Shown here one piece after another: positions 1 through 7,175 of a stretch of 7,404 bases of DNA (within the stretch, counting starts at the first letter, position 1; each line of letters opens with the position of its first letter). A program made the translations under genes and the position numbers. Origin of the DNA: Chitinophagales bacterium (GTDB taxonomy: Bacteria > Bacteroidota > Bacteroidia > Chitinophagales > JADIYW01); NCBI GenBank assembly GCA_020848315.1, contig JADLAH010000341.1, positions 1-7,404 on the forward strand, written 5' to 3'. A model generated the notes under the pieces. The model did no database searches and was not told the origin of the DNA. It saw nothing but the letters and a program-made list of their open reading frames with translations.

Positions 1-75
1 AAGCCTTATTTCCCGGCCAGTTTCGTAATTGAAGAAAAAGGCGGCGACGATGATAAGCAGAAGCCGAAGAAATAG
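1..75 (+). CDS. C-terminal end of an unidentified protein (partial)
   Basis: Frame 1 is open from the first base to a TAG at 73-75 and encodes 24 residues ending in a strongly charged tail (acidic GGDDD followed by Lys-rich KQKPKK). The charged, low-complexity ending looks like a natural C-terminus. The rest of the gene lies left of the window, so no function can be assigned. It converges on the small minus-strand gene that ends at 107. The call rests on the open frame and plausible composition only. Confidence 0.5.
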   Translation, partial: KPYFPASFVIEEKGGDDDKQKPKK

Positions 76-87
76 GATACATCCTAC

Positions 88-115
88 ACGTTGGATAGCA
101 ACGTTATTACTTTTT
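88..115 (+). terminator. possible weak intrinsic terminator of the left-edge gene
   Basis: A perfect 6-bp stem (ACGTTG at 88-93 with CAACGT at 99-104) encloses a 5-base loop. After a 6-base gap comes a run of five T (111-115). It lies 12 bases after the plus-strand stop codon and overlaps the 3' end of the convergent gene. The stem is short and the T run is displaced, so it is at best a weak terminator. Confidence 0.3.
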
Positions 116-292
116 ATCCTTCAACACAAGCGAAATACCTGTACAATAGGTGATACAAGCCGATACCAGCAACGCGGTGAATCCCATGTATTGTGTGCTT
201 GTTAAAGGGGCATCATACTTAAACAATATCAGAGAGATGATAACAGTGGGTATCAGCCAGCCCAAAAGTGGCAACAGGTATTTAAATTTCAT
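107..292 (-). CDS. small two-helix membrane protein of unknown function
   Basis: This 61-residue protein starts at an ATG (290-292) and ends at a TAA (107-109). I do not recognise a family. It has two hydrophobic segments, roughly residues 6-24 (PLLGWLIPTVIISLILF) and 35-57, joined by a short loop (KYDAPLTSTQ). Lys residues flank both ends (MKFK at the start, KDKK at the end), which suggests both termini are cytoplasmic by the positive-inside rule. No catalytic motif is visible. It lies downstream of the penicillin-binding protein on the same strand, but a strong terminator sits between them, so it probably has its own promoter. The Bacteroidota-like composition and sensible topology support a real gene; its small size and lack of homology evidence keep confidence moderate. 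Confidence 0.6.
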   Translation of the reverse strand: MKFKYLLPLLGWLIPTVIISLILFKYDAPLTSTQYMGFTALLVSACITYCTGISLVLKDKK

Positions 293-310
293 AGTTCAGA
301 TTTTCTTTAC

Positions 311-318
311 TAAAGGTA
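311..318 (-). promoter_or_regulatory. possible -7 promoter box for the small membrane protein gene
   Basis: Read on the minus strand this is TACCTTTA, 7 of 8 positions compatible with the Bacteroidota -7 consensus TAnnTTTG, and it lies 18 bases before the ATG. No TTG is visible at the expected -33 spacing, where the sequence is occupied by the terminator hairpin. It is tentative. Confidence 0.2.
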
Positions 319-320
319 TA

Positions 321-357
321 AAAAAACAGGCCATAACAGTTTCCTGTTACAGCCTGT
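321..357 (-). terminator. intrinsic terminator of the sprE-like / PBP1A operon
   Basis: On the minus strand a hairpin forms from an outer 6-bp stem (326-331 with 352-357), a 2x2 internal mismatch, and an inner 6-bp stem (334-339 with 344-349) around a 4-base loop. It is followed directly by a run of U (complement of the A run at 321-326). It begins 20 bases after the PBP stop codon at 377, the expected place for Rho-independent termination of the minus-strand operon. No equivalent U run exists in the plus direction, so it appears one-directional. Confidence 0.8.
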
Positions 358-376
358 ATATTAATCTCAAAGTATT

Positions 377-2617
377 TTAATATTCCGAATCCGGACTTTC
401 CTCATTCACTTCGCCCCAGTTGCCGATATTATCGCCACTGATAAGTGTTCCTCCGCCATCATTGCAGAAGTCTTTCACCAGTGTTGAATCGGAAGGGCGG
501 AAGAATTTAGCGGATTTATTCAGTCCCAGCTTAGGGTCATTGTAAGCATTCTGCATGAACATTCCCCAAACCGGCATCGCAGCACGTCCACCCTGCCCTG
601 TTTCCGTATAGAGGAAACGCAGCAGCGGATCATCGCAGCCTACCCACACACCGGCCAGCAATTGCGGCGTAAATCCGATAAACCACGCATCGGTATTCTT
701 ATTGGTTGTACCAGTTTTTCCGGCCACGTCTGTCGGATGAGAGAAATAGCCCCGCAAACCTGCGGCGGTACCTCCCGGCGACACCGGCCCTTTCATTATT
801 TCACACATCTTATAGGCCGTATTATCACTGAATACTTCTTTCATTTCCGTGGTGAAGTTCTGTATCACATTGCCATCCTTATCTTCGATGCGCATTAAAT
901 ACTGCGGTTTCGTACTAATACCTGCATTACAGAAAGTTGAATAGGCCGTCATCATTTCATATAAGGAAATCTCGCCGGCTCCCAGACAGATGGAGGGCAC
1001 CGTAGGAATATCGGAGGTAATCCCCATCTTATGCGATAAGTCCACCAATGCTTCGGGGCCAAAATTCTTCATCATATAGGCCGCCGCTGTGTTGATAGAG
1101 CGCGCCAGACAGACCTTCATCGGATAAGCTCCTCCATAGCGTCCGGAGTTTCTCGGCTGCCATACTGTTCCCTGATAAGTTACGGTGATTGGACCGGTTG
1201 GTATCAGCATACAAGGCGACCACCCATTATCTACGGCCAGTGCGTATTGCATCGGCTTGAAGGTGGAGCCCACCTGCCGCTTGGTATTGACATTACAGTG
1301 GTCGTATTTAAAGAATTCAAATTTCGGACCACCTACCCACGCACGCACATAACCGGTATAAGGTTCCACCACCATCATCCCGATTTGCAGGAAAGACTTG
1401 TAGTATTTTACCGAATCGTACGGTGTCATGGTCGTATCCCGCATTCCTTTATAGGTAAATACTTTCATCTTCACCTTTTCGGTTTTAAAACGCTGCAGGA
1501 TATCATCGGCATCGAGGCCCTGCTCTTTCATGGCATACCAGCGATCCGTATACTTACAGGCAGTTTCCAGAATGCGCTTACCTTCTTTGGTTTCCCATGG
1601 TTTCCAGCCGTTTTTAAATTGCGCATTGAATACATTCTGATAACGCGACAAATGCTGCGTGGCCGCCTCCTCCGCATATCGCTGCATGCGGGTATCGAGC
1701 GTGGTATAGATTTTCAAACCATCGGTATAGATATTGTACGATTCGCCGTTTTGCTTTTTATTTTCCTTGGCCCATTTTTTTAGTTCCTCTGCCAGTACCA
1801 TTCTGAAATATGGTGCAAGTCCGTCGTTAGCCGACTCCGGATGAAAATCGAGTTCGATAGGCTTATCTTTTAAAGCCTCAAACTGCGCCGGCGTGATATC
1901 GCCATTATCTTTGAGCTTGCGCAATACCGTCGCCCTGCGCTCTCTGGTGCGCTGCTCAAAACGGCGCGGATTATAGTAAGACGGATTCTGCAACATACCA
2001 ACAAACATGGCGGCTTCCTCTACCGTAAGGTCTTTGGGTTTCTTGTTAAAGTATACGCGAGACGCACTCTCAATACCCACGGCATTATTGACGAAGTCAA
2101 ATGTATTGAAATACATCGCGATAATTTCTTCTTTGGTATACCGGCGTTCCAGCATAACGGCAATCACATATTCCTTGGCTTTCTGGAAGATGCGCTGCAC
2201 CAGATTCTTGGCGCGTTTGTGGAACATATTTTTTGCCAGCTGCTGGGTAACGGTACTACCGCCACCGGTTTGACCGGCCATAAATATCACGGCAATAGTA
2301 CGCTTTAAATCTATGCCGGAATGCTCGTAAAAACGTTCATCTTCATTAGCAATCAGGGCTTTTACGAGATATGGCGACAACTCATCATATTGTACATTGC
2401 TTCTGTTATCGACATAGTACTTACCAATGAGTACGGAATCCGCAGAGTAAATTTCGGAAGACAGATTCGCTGTCGGATTTTCGAGTTCATCAAAGCTCGG
2501 CAGTGCGCCGAACACACCGATACGCACCAGCAGAAAGAAAACGATGACAGACAGTACACCGAGTCCAAACAATTTCCAGATATTTCTGGGTTCTTTCATC
2601 CAATCTATTGCGCTCAT
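377..2617 (-). CDS. mrcA: bifunctional penicillin-binding protein 1A (peptidoglycan glycosyltransferase / DD-transpeptidase)
   Basis: This class A PBP polymerises lipid II into glycan strands and cross-links the stem peptides on the periplasmic face of the inner membrane. Residues 1-12 are cytoplasmic and about 13-36 form the single membrane anchor. The GT51 domain shows EDERFYEH (from residue 92, E92 the expected catalytic Glu), GGSTVTQQ (119-126) and the third-motif region KAKEYVIAVMLERR ending in YTKEEIIAMYFN (to about 171). The transpeptidase domain has all three active-site motifs: STFK with nucleophile S451, SIN (507-509) and KTGT (634-637). The linker region (about 320-425) resembles other Bacteroidota PBP1A proteins. 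At 746 residues it is normal in length and appears intact. It ends in an acidic tail (EESPDSEY). The start ATG overlaps the stop of the upstream SprE-like gene by four bases, so translation is probably coupled. Exact naming within class A PBPs (mrcA/ponA) is by similarity of layout. Confidence 0.95.
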   Translation of the reverse strand: MSAIDWMKEPRNIWKLFGLGVLSVIVFFLLVRIGVFGALPSFDELENPTANLSSEIYSADSVLIGKYYVDNRSNVQYDELSPYLVKALIANEDERFYEHSGIDLKRTIAVIFMAGQTGGGSTVTQQLAKNMFHKRAKNLVQRIFQKAKEYVIAVMLERRYTKEEIIAMYFNTFDFVNNAVGIESASRVYFNKKPKDLTVEEAAMFVGMLQNPSYYNPRRFEQRTRERRATVLRKLKDNGDITPAQFEALKDKPIELDFHPESANDGLAPYFRMVLAEELKKWAKENKKQNGESYNIYTDGLKIYTTLDTRMQRYAEEAATQHLSRYQNVFNAQFKNGWKPWETKEGKRILETACKYTDRWYAMKEQGLDADDILQRFKTEKVKMKVFTYKGMRDTTMTPYDSVKYYKSFLQIGMMVVEPYTGYVRAWVGGPKFEFFKYDHCNVNTKRQVGSTFKPMQYALAVDNGWSPCMLIPTGPITVTYQGTVWQPRNSGRYGGAYPMKVCLARSINTAAAYMMKNFGPEALVDLSHKMGITSDIPTVPSICLGAGEISLYEMMTAYSTFCNAGISTKPQYLMRIEDKDGNVIQNFTTEMKEVFSDNTAYKMCEIMKGPVSPGGTAAGLRGYFSHPTDVAGKTGTTNKNTDAWFIGFTPQLLAGVWVGCDDPLLRFLYTETGQGGRAAMPVWGMFMQNAYNDPKLGLNKSAKFFRPSDSTLVKDFCNDGGGTLISGDNIGNWGEVNEESPDSEY

Positions 2618-5600
2618 TGCTCCATATAATTTTCCATGAAAAATACGGCATATTTATCTAAATCTGCCTGCTTCTTTATCAACTTGTAATTGGCCGGTGC
2701 AATCACATAGAACTGCACCTTTGCTACACTGTTTTTCCCCATCACCATAGCGGATTCCGCGGATATCTTGCGATAATATTTCAGAGCATCCGTGATGCCT
2801 TCAAATCTGCGCATCTGGATAACGCCGAAACCTTCTATGAAATACGGGTTTATTTTTATCTTCTGGTCGTCAAAGAATTTCTTGTTGAAAGCCTGAATAT
2901 TTGCGACGATATCGCCCACTTTCAGGTATTTGTCATTCAGTCGCGCAATCACAAACAAGTCGGATGTATCTGTAACAAATTCCAATTTCTCTGAAATCAC
3001 TGCCGGTTTCGCAATGGTATCCGCCTGTACAATGGCAGCCGTGCTATCCTTGAGGTTACTTTCAAACTGAATATAGGCAATCAGGTATTCCTGTGCTTTC
3101 TGCTTGATGGCGCCATCGCGGTATTTCATCACGATGTCAGACAGTGATTTTTTGTAGGCATCGAACTGCTGTAGTTTGCCGTAAGAAACCGCTTCCAGGA
3201 ATTCGAACTGCGGAATCTCCGCCGCTCCAGGATATTGTGATTTAGCGAGGTATTTATTTTTGATGACCTGGTCATACTGACCTTCGTTAAAGAGCTGATA
3301 CGTACTGGCGTAGAGTTTCTGAGCACTTCCGGCGGCAGGATCTACCTTGACCTTAGGCTTGCCTTCACCGTTCAGTACGGCGGCCACTTCACTGTCAGGG
3401 TATTTTTCCAGGATATAGTCTTTCTCCTTCTGCGCAAGTCCGTTCAGCTGCTGCTCCTTGAAAATCAGGTATTCATAATAATGCGCGAGTGCATCGTAAT
3501 TGCTGTTCGGGAAACGGCGAATGAGATCATCAAATGCCTGTTTGGCTTTCGGCAGATTATTGAGTTTATTTTTAAATATCTCTCCTTTGCCGAAAAGCGC
3601 GTTGGCAATTTTCTCATTGGAGAAAATAAAATCCAGAGAATCTTTCGGAATCTGCAGAGAATCTGCGACCGGTTTTACCGCATTCTTTTCCGTCGTTTTC
3701 TTTGTGTCCGTTGTCGGTGCATTGCCCGGCTGTGCAGCAGGCTGCCCGAAAGAGACGTCCTCAAACACATCTGATTTGTTGCTGCGCCTCCAGTTGTCCT
3801 CCAGTTTGCGGTCGCCCCACACTCGGATAAACTCATTATATCCTTTGCTTTTCGCTTCCGGATTGTAGAAATACCAAAGTCCGTTGGAAACGGCATCTTC
3901 CGGAATGAATGCCACCGGCTGGAAGCTGTCCGCACCGCCTTCGGTACTGAAACGGGATTTCTTTTTTTCCGCTTTCTCTTTAATGGCCTGTTGTTCGGCA
4001 AGGTACTTTTTCAATTCCGCCGGACTCATTCTGCCGAGTCGCTGCAGGCTGTCTTCCTGCGCAATGGTTTTATTGTAGCCTGCCAGTTCATTCAGGATAT
4101 CCTTGCGGTCTTTTATTTTGTCGTACTGTTCGAATGATGTCGGAAGATAGACGATAGCGCTGTCGTAGTAAACGGCTGCCTCTCCGTACATTTCCTTGTC
4201 GTAATAAATCTCTCCCAACTTCAGGAAAGACTTGCCTTTCTGCACGAGATTGGTCGTGCTCTTATCAATAGATTTCTGCAGATAAGCAATCGCATTACCG
4301 GAATCATTGCGGAAATAATAGTAATTGGCAATCGTGTACAACACTTCATCCGCATAGTCCTTGTTTTTGCCAAAGCGAATCAGCTTGGTGAGCATTTTCA
4401 CAATATCCTGATCCGCCAAATCCGGATTTTCGCTATACAATTTGGCTAGCTGAATCTGTGCGAACAAATTGAGTTCTTCCGTTTTGGTATGTTTTCCCGC
4501 TTTCACAAAATAATCCACTGCATCCGCCGGCTGATTGTTCAGCATATACAGCTGTGCCAGTATGTATTCGTAATACGCGCGCTGCTTTTTCTTTTTAAAC
4601 AACAGCATCGCATTTTCGAGTTCTTCAATAGCCGGAGAGTAATCTTTTCTGCGGATGTTGTAATATGACTCTGCCAGATAAAATTCGCGGCGTTGTTTTT
4701 TGGTCAGTTTGCGCAGCGATTTTCCATAGGCGAGCATACTTTTCGCATCGGGATAGTTTTCCAGTTCTATGAGCGACTTCGCCATCCAGATAATAGCTTC
4801 GGGCCGTGACGGCTGATGTTTCATGCGCTCCCACAGCGACAATTTTTCAAACTTTGCTTCCTGCTTTTTTGACAGGCTATCCAGTGGTTTCTGATTATCC
4901 CGGTTGCCGGTCGAATCTTTATAATACGGGTTTTCCACGTATTTATCACCCAGCAATACATAAGGCTGCGTGGTATTCTGACTCGGTTTTTTCGAAGAGG
5001 ATTTAGTATCTGGCAGTATAATCTTGGAATCGGTGGAATCTTTGCTGCTGCTGGTTTTTGACTTTGCCTTGGCCAGCAAGTCGGCAGGAATTTTCTTGCC
5101 TTTTTTCTGGAGTTCAATGATTTTCTTCTTTGCCTTGATGATTTCCTCGAGTTCCTTTTTCTTTTTGGCAATCGCTGCTTCCTGCTTTTTGCGGGCATCT
5201 TCGGCTTTTTCCTTGGCGGCATCCTGCTGTTGTTTCCACTGCAGGTCGATGAATTTCTTCTTGGCGTTGGCTTTCTTTTCTATTTCTTTCTGGCGTTTGC
5301 GCAGATATTTCAGGCGGTCGCGGTTGCTGAATTCCACCTTATTGTTCATCTTACCCGGCTTCATCGTAGTGACGATGTACTGGAAAGTAATCAGCGAGGT
5401 ATCGTATTGCTGACGAAGGAACTGCGATTTCCCCAGCAGCAGGAAAGCGTTATCGCGCCAGCGGCTGTAGTCATGCAACTGTAGCACAATGCCTGTTTTC
5501 TTGGCCACCGTTTCCATTTCGCCTGTATAATTGGAAAAATCCGCCTCATCATGGTAATAAAACGGAAGCAGCTTGTTGTAGTCGTAAGTACGCTGGAACT

Positions 5601-5808
5601 GATAAGTGCGCACCACTTCCTTATACAACTCGTTGGCGTTGAAGTAATAGTTATTCCGGGTGGTCAAATCGCCCCAGGCTCTTTTAATAATATTCGGTTT
5701 CTGATACTGCGACGACGTTTTTTTCTTCTTATCGGCCCACAACGGAGCAGATAAAAAGAGAAATGCCGCTGTCAGCAACAGCAGTTTTTTGACCGTAAAT
5801 AGACGCAT
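2614..5808 (-). CDS. sprE: SprE/PorW-like TPR protein, probable type IX secretion / gliding component
   Basis: This 1064-residue exported protein has a signal peptide at residues 1-25 (KK, then a Leu-rich core, probable cleavage after LWA) and many TPR-like helix pairs at about 117-150, 335-560 and 725-915. Segments resembling the SprE/PorW family as I recall it are the N-terminal RAWGDLTTRNNYYFNANE (43-60), the central GLWYFYNP (643-650) followed by WGDRKLEDNWRRS (664-676), and a C-terminal domain (about 945-1064). In that family the protein is periplasmic and is needed for T9SS export and gliding, linking the secretion motor with the translocon. Two oddities stand out. I find no cysteine anywhere, so there is no lipobox although characterised homologues are lipoproteins. 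There is also a Lys/Glu/Gln/Ala-rich, probably coiled-coil insert at about 163-250 plus a Ser/Lys-rich stretch to about 280. An in-frame TAG six codons upstream (5824-5826) excludes a longer N-terminus. It is first in an operon with PBP1A. A generic TPR protein is the alternative. Confidence 0.75.
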   Translation of the reverse strand: MRLFTVKKLLLLTAAFLFLSAPLWADKKKKTSSQYQKPNIIKRAWGDLTTRNNYYFNANELYKEVVRTYQFQRTYDYNKLLPFYYHDEADFSNYTGEMETVAKKTGIVLQLHDYSRWRDNAFLLLGKSQFLRQQYDTSLITFQYIVTTMKPGKMNNKVEFSNRDRLKYLRKRQKEIEKKANAKKKFIDLQWKQQQDAAKEKAEDARKKQEAAIAKKKKELEEIIKAKKKIIELQKKGKKIPADLLAKAKSKTSSSKDSTDSKIILPDTKSSSKKPSQNTTQPYVLLGDKYVENPYYKDSTGNRDNQKPLDSLSKKQEAKFEKLSLWERMKHQPSRPEAIIWMAKSLIELENYPDAKSMLAYGKSLRKLTKKQRREFYLAESYYNIRRKDYSPAIEELENAMLLFKKKKQRAYYEYILAQLYMLNNQPADAVDYFVKAGKHTKTEELNLFAQIQLAKLYSENPDLADQDIVKMLTKLIRFGKNKDYADEVLYTIANYYYFRNDSGNAIAYLQKSIDKSTTNLVQKGKSFLKLGEIYYDKEMYGEAAVYYDSAIVYLPTSFEQYDKIKDRKDILNELAGYNKTIAQEDSLQRLGRMSPAELKKYLAEQQAIKEKAEKKKSRFSTEGGADSFQPVAFIPEDAVSNGLWYFYNPEAKSKGYNEFIRVWGDRKLEDNWRRSNKSDVFEDVSFGQPAAQPGNAPTTDTKKTTEKNAVKPVADSLQIPKDSLDFIFSNEKIANALFGKGEIFKNKLNNLPKAKQAFDDLIRRFPNSNYDALAHYYEYLIFKEQQLNGLAQKEKDYILEKYPDSEVAAVLNGEGKPKVKVDPAAGSAQKLYASTYQLFNEGQYDQVIKNKYLAKSQYPGAAEIPQFEFLEAVSYGKLQQFDAYKKSLSDIVMKYRDGAIKQKAQEYLIAYIQFESNLKDSTAAIVQADTIAKPAVISEKLEFVTDTSDLFVIARLNDKYLKVGDIVANIQAFNKKFFDDQKIKINPYFIEGFGVIQMRRFEGITDALKYYRKISAESAMVMGKNSVAKVQFYVIAPANYKLIKKQADLDKYAVFFMENYMEQ

Positions 5809-5888
5809 GCTCGTTTTTATTCCCTAATTTTAACGCAATTTCCAAAAATTATTTTACTTATTGGAGTGATTTTTATTTAATTAACCCT
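5809..5888. promoter_or_regulatory. AT-rich divergent intergenic region holding promoters of both operons
   Basis: These 80 bases separate two divergent start codons and are markedly richer in A and T than the genes. Both operons must be driven from here or nearby. The best minus-strand candidate is TAATTTTTG (complement of 5843-5851), which is one base longer than the TAnnTTTG -7 consensus. For the plus strand a TTG at 5861-5863 could be a -33 element, but no good -7 box follows it. No clear Shine-Dalgarno sequence precedes either start. The region is supported by arrangement more than by the individual motifs. Confidence 0.5.
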
Positions 5889-6746
5889 ATGCCCCTAAAA
5901 AAAACTACCCGTCAGCGCTGGCTCGAGAAACTGAAAACGGTCTACCGGTTTCAGATTGTCGATGAGAAGCACTATGACGTGAAGCTGGTAGTGGCACTGA
6001 ACCGACTGAATGTCATCACATTATCGGGTATTATTATTGCCTTTTTCACCTTTCTCAACTTCCTGCTGATTGCCTATACGCCGCTGAAACAATACATTCC
6101 CGGCTACGGCACTTCAGACAGCCGGCGCGACGCGATACAGACCCACATCAAAAGCCGGCAACTGGAAGAGAAGGTGAGCCAGCAACAGCAATACCTTACG
6201 AACCTTCAGAATATCTTACAGGACAAAGTGGTGGTGGACGCCGTGCCATCGACTGCCAAAAAGCAGCAAACCGATCCGGCTGTGTTGTCGGAGAAATCTC
6301 CGGAAGAAAGCAAATTCGTACAATCGCTGGAAAAAGGATTGCAGCATGCAGAATTACTGGAATCAATAGAAGATTCACGGAGTAGTATTTTCAGCAATCT
6401 GGAATTGCAAAAACCTGTGAAAGGCGGAATCCGTACCGGATTCACGGAAGTCAATCCGTCCGTTACCTTTGCCGCCGCGACGCAGGAACAGGTGAAAGCC
6501 ATTCTGTCGGGCAACGTCATCCTGAGTGGCACGAGTCCGGAGTCCGGCGCTTTCATTGCCGTGCAGGCAGATAATCAACTAGTATATATTCTCAAAAATA
6601 ACAGTCAGGTTTTGAAGAAAACCGGTAACTTTGTTGAAATGGGAGAAGTAATTGCCATCGCCGGTGCACAAAACAATCAGGCGGTGACCGTACTCGAAGT
6701 GTGGTACAAAGGGCAAGCTATCAATCCCGTAAAATTTTTAAAATAA
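5889..6746 (+). CDS. membrane-anchored protein with degenerate M23/LytM peptidase domain
   Basis: This 285-residue protein has a basic N-terminal cytoplasmic part (1-41) and one membrane helix (about 42-63), followed by TPLKQYIPGY (64-73), a segment I recall from Bacteroidota M23 membrane proteins. A Gln-rich probable coiled coil follows (about 80-115), then a linker, and a C-terminal LytM-like fold (about 175-285). The domain keeps the M23 outline: GGIRTGF at its start, FVEMGEVIAIAGA (248-260) matching the GD-V--G--I---G strand, and a final EVWYKGQAINPVKFL (270-284). The zinc ligands are missing: the usual HxxxD site reads NPSVT (189-193) and the HxH site reads VTV (266-268). It is therefore probably not a zinc endopeptidase but a binding or regulatory protein like EnvC/NlpD-type LytM factors. 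The bactofilin gene starts 6 bases after its stop, which suggests a shared role in local wall remodelling. It opens with a run of eight A (5897-5904). Confidence 0.75.
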   Translation: MPLKKTTRQRWLEKLKTVYRFQIVDEKHYDVKLVVALNRLNVITLSGIIIAFFTFLNFLLIAYTPLKQYIPGYGTSDSRRDAIQTHIKSRQLEEKVSQQQQYLTNLQNILQDKVVVDAVPSTAKKQQTDPAVLSEKSPEESKFVQSLEKGLQHAELLESIEDSRSSIFSNLELQKPVKGGIRTGFTEVNPSVTFAAATQEQVKAILSGNVILSGTSPESGAFIAVQADNQLVYILKNNSQVLKKTGNFVEMGEVIAIAGAQNNQAVTVLEVWYKGQAINPVKFLK

Positions 6747-6752
6747 ACGCCT

Positions 6753-7175
6753 ATGTTCTCCAAAAACATCCTGAAAAGCGGCGGTGAGCCATTGGTTGCC
6801 AACAAAATCAACGACGGTACCATCATTTCCGGCGACGTAAGTGCACAGACAGACCTCCGCATTGACGGAAAAATTTTGGGAAACATCACCTGTACTTCTA
6901 AGGTGGTGGTGGGCGCTACGGCGCATATTTCCGGACATATCAAATGCAACGACCTGACCATTGAAGGACAAGTGAAGGGCAACCTGGATGTGAATGGCAC
7001 CCTTTTCTTCAGAGGCACCGCGAAATACGAAGGCGATGTGAGATACCGCAAGCTCATCGTAGAAGAAGGTGCTTCCATCAGCGGTGCGCTTTTTAATTCC
7101 ACACCTGCCGCCAAACCGGCAACACCCGCGCTACAACATGGAACAGCAGCAGCCACCCCGCAAACAGCCGGCTAA
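6753..7175 (+). CDS. bactofilin (polymer-forming cytoskeletal protein)
   Basis: This 140-residue protein is of the bactofilin (DUF583) family, which polymerises without nucleotides into filaments that act as scaffolds for envelope and peptidoglycan enzymes. A short polar N-terminus (1-18) leads into a beta-helix core of repeated short strands with conserved Gly and hydrophobic positions (about 20-113), including GTIISGDVSAQTDLRIDGKI (22-41) and LTIEGQVKGNLDVNGTLFF (68-86). A flexible Pro/Ala/Thr-rich tail completes the protein (115-140). No membrane segment is present. Length and layout are typical. It follows the M23-like gene by 6 bases, a pairing known in other phyla where bactofilins work with M23 proteins, and its last 38 bases overlap the AtpZ-like gene, so the three are probably one transcript. 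The tail is the part constrained by that overlap. Confidence 0.93.
   Translation: MFSKNILKSGGEPLVANKINDGTIISGDVSAQTDLRIDGKILGNITCTSKVVVGATAHISGHIKCNDLTIEGQVKGNLDVNGTLFFRGTAKYEGDVRYRKLIVEEGASISGALFNSTPAAKPATPALQHGTAAATPQTAG

Noticed and set aside
150..380. 76-residue plus-strand open frame
   Set aside because: It runs antisense through the small membrane protein gene and the minus-strand terminator, and has no family features.
1247..1783. 178-residue plus-strand open frame opposite PBP1A
   Set aside because: It is antisense to the transpeptidase and linker coding region, is rich in His, Ile and Phe as expected of a reverse-complement shadow, and matches no family. The minus strand carries intact PBP motifs.
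4821..5222. 133-residue Arg/Lys-rich minus-strand frame
   Set aside because: It is a shifted frame of the same low-complexity SprE-like segment. The main frame is continuous with a signal peptide and TPR units.
5024..5413. Plus-strand open frame encoding a Phe/Ser/Leu-rich, apparently membrane-like protein
   Set aside because: It is the complement of the Lys-rich coiled-coil region of the SprE-like gene. Lys codons AAA/AAG read as TTT/CTT on the other strand, creating false hydrophobicity.
5809..5888. Imperfect A/T inverted repeats in the divergent region as operators
   Set aside because: Complementary short A and T runs are expected by chance in such AT-rich sequence. No symmetric site of convincing length was found.
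7069..7137. Upstream ATG giving a 98-residue AtpZ-like protein
   Set aside because: The added 23 residues are out-of-frame bactofilin sequence with no AtpZ character, and would lengthen the overlap to over 100 bases. The ATG at 7138 gives a normal AtpZ-like N-terminus.
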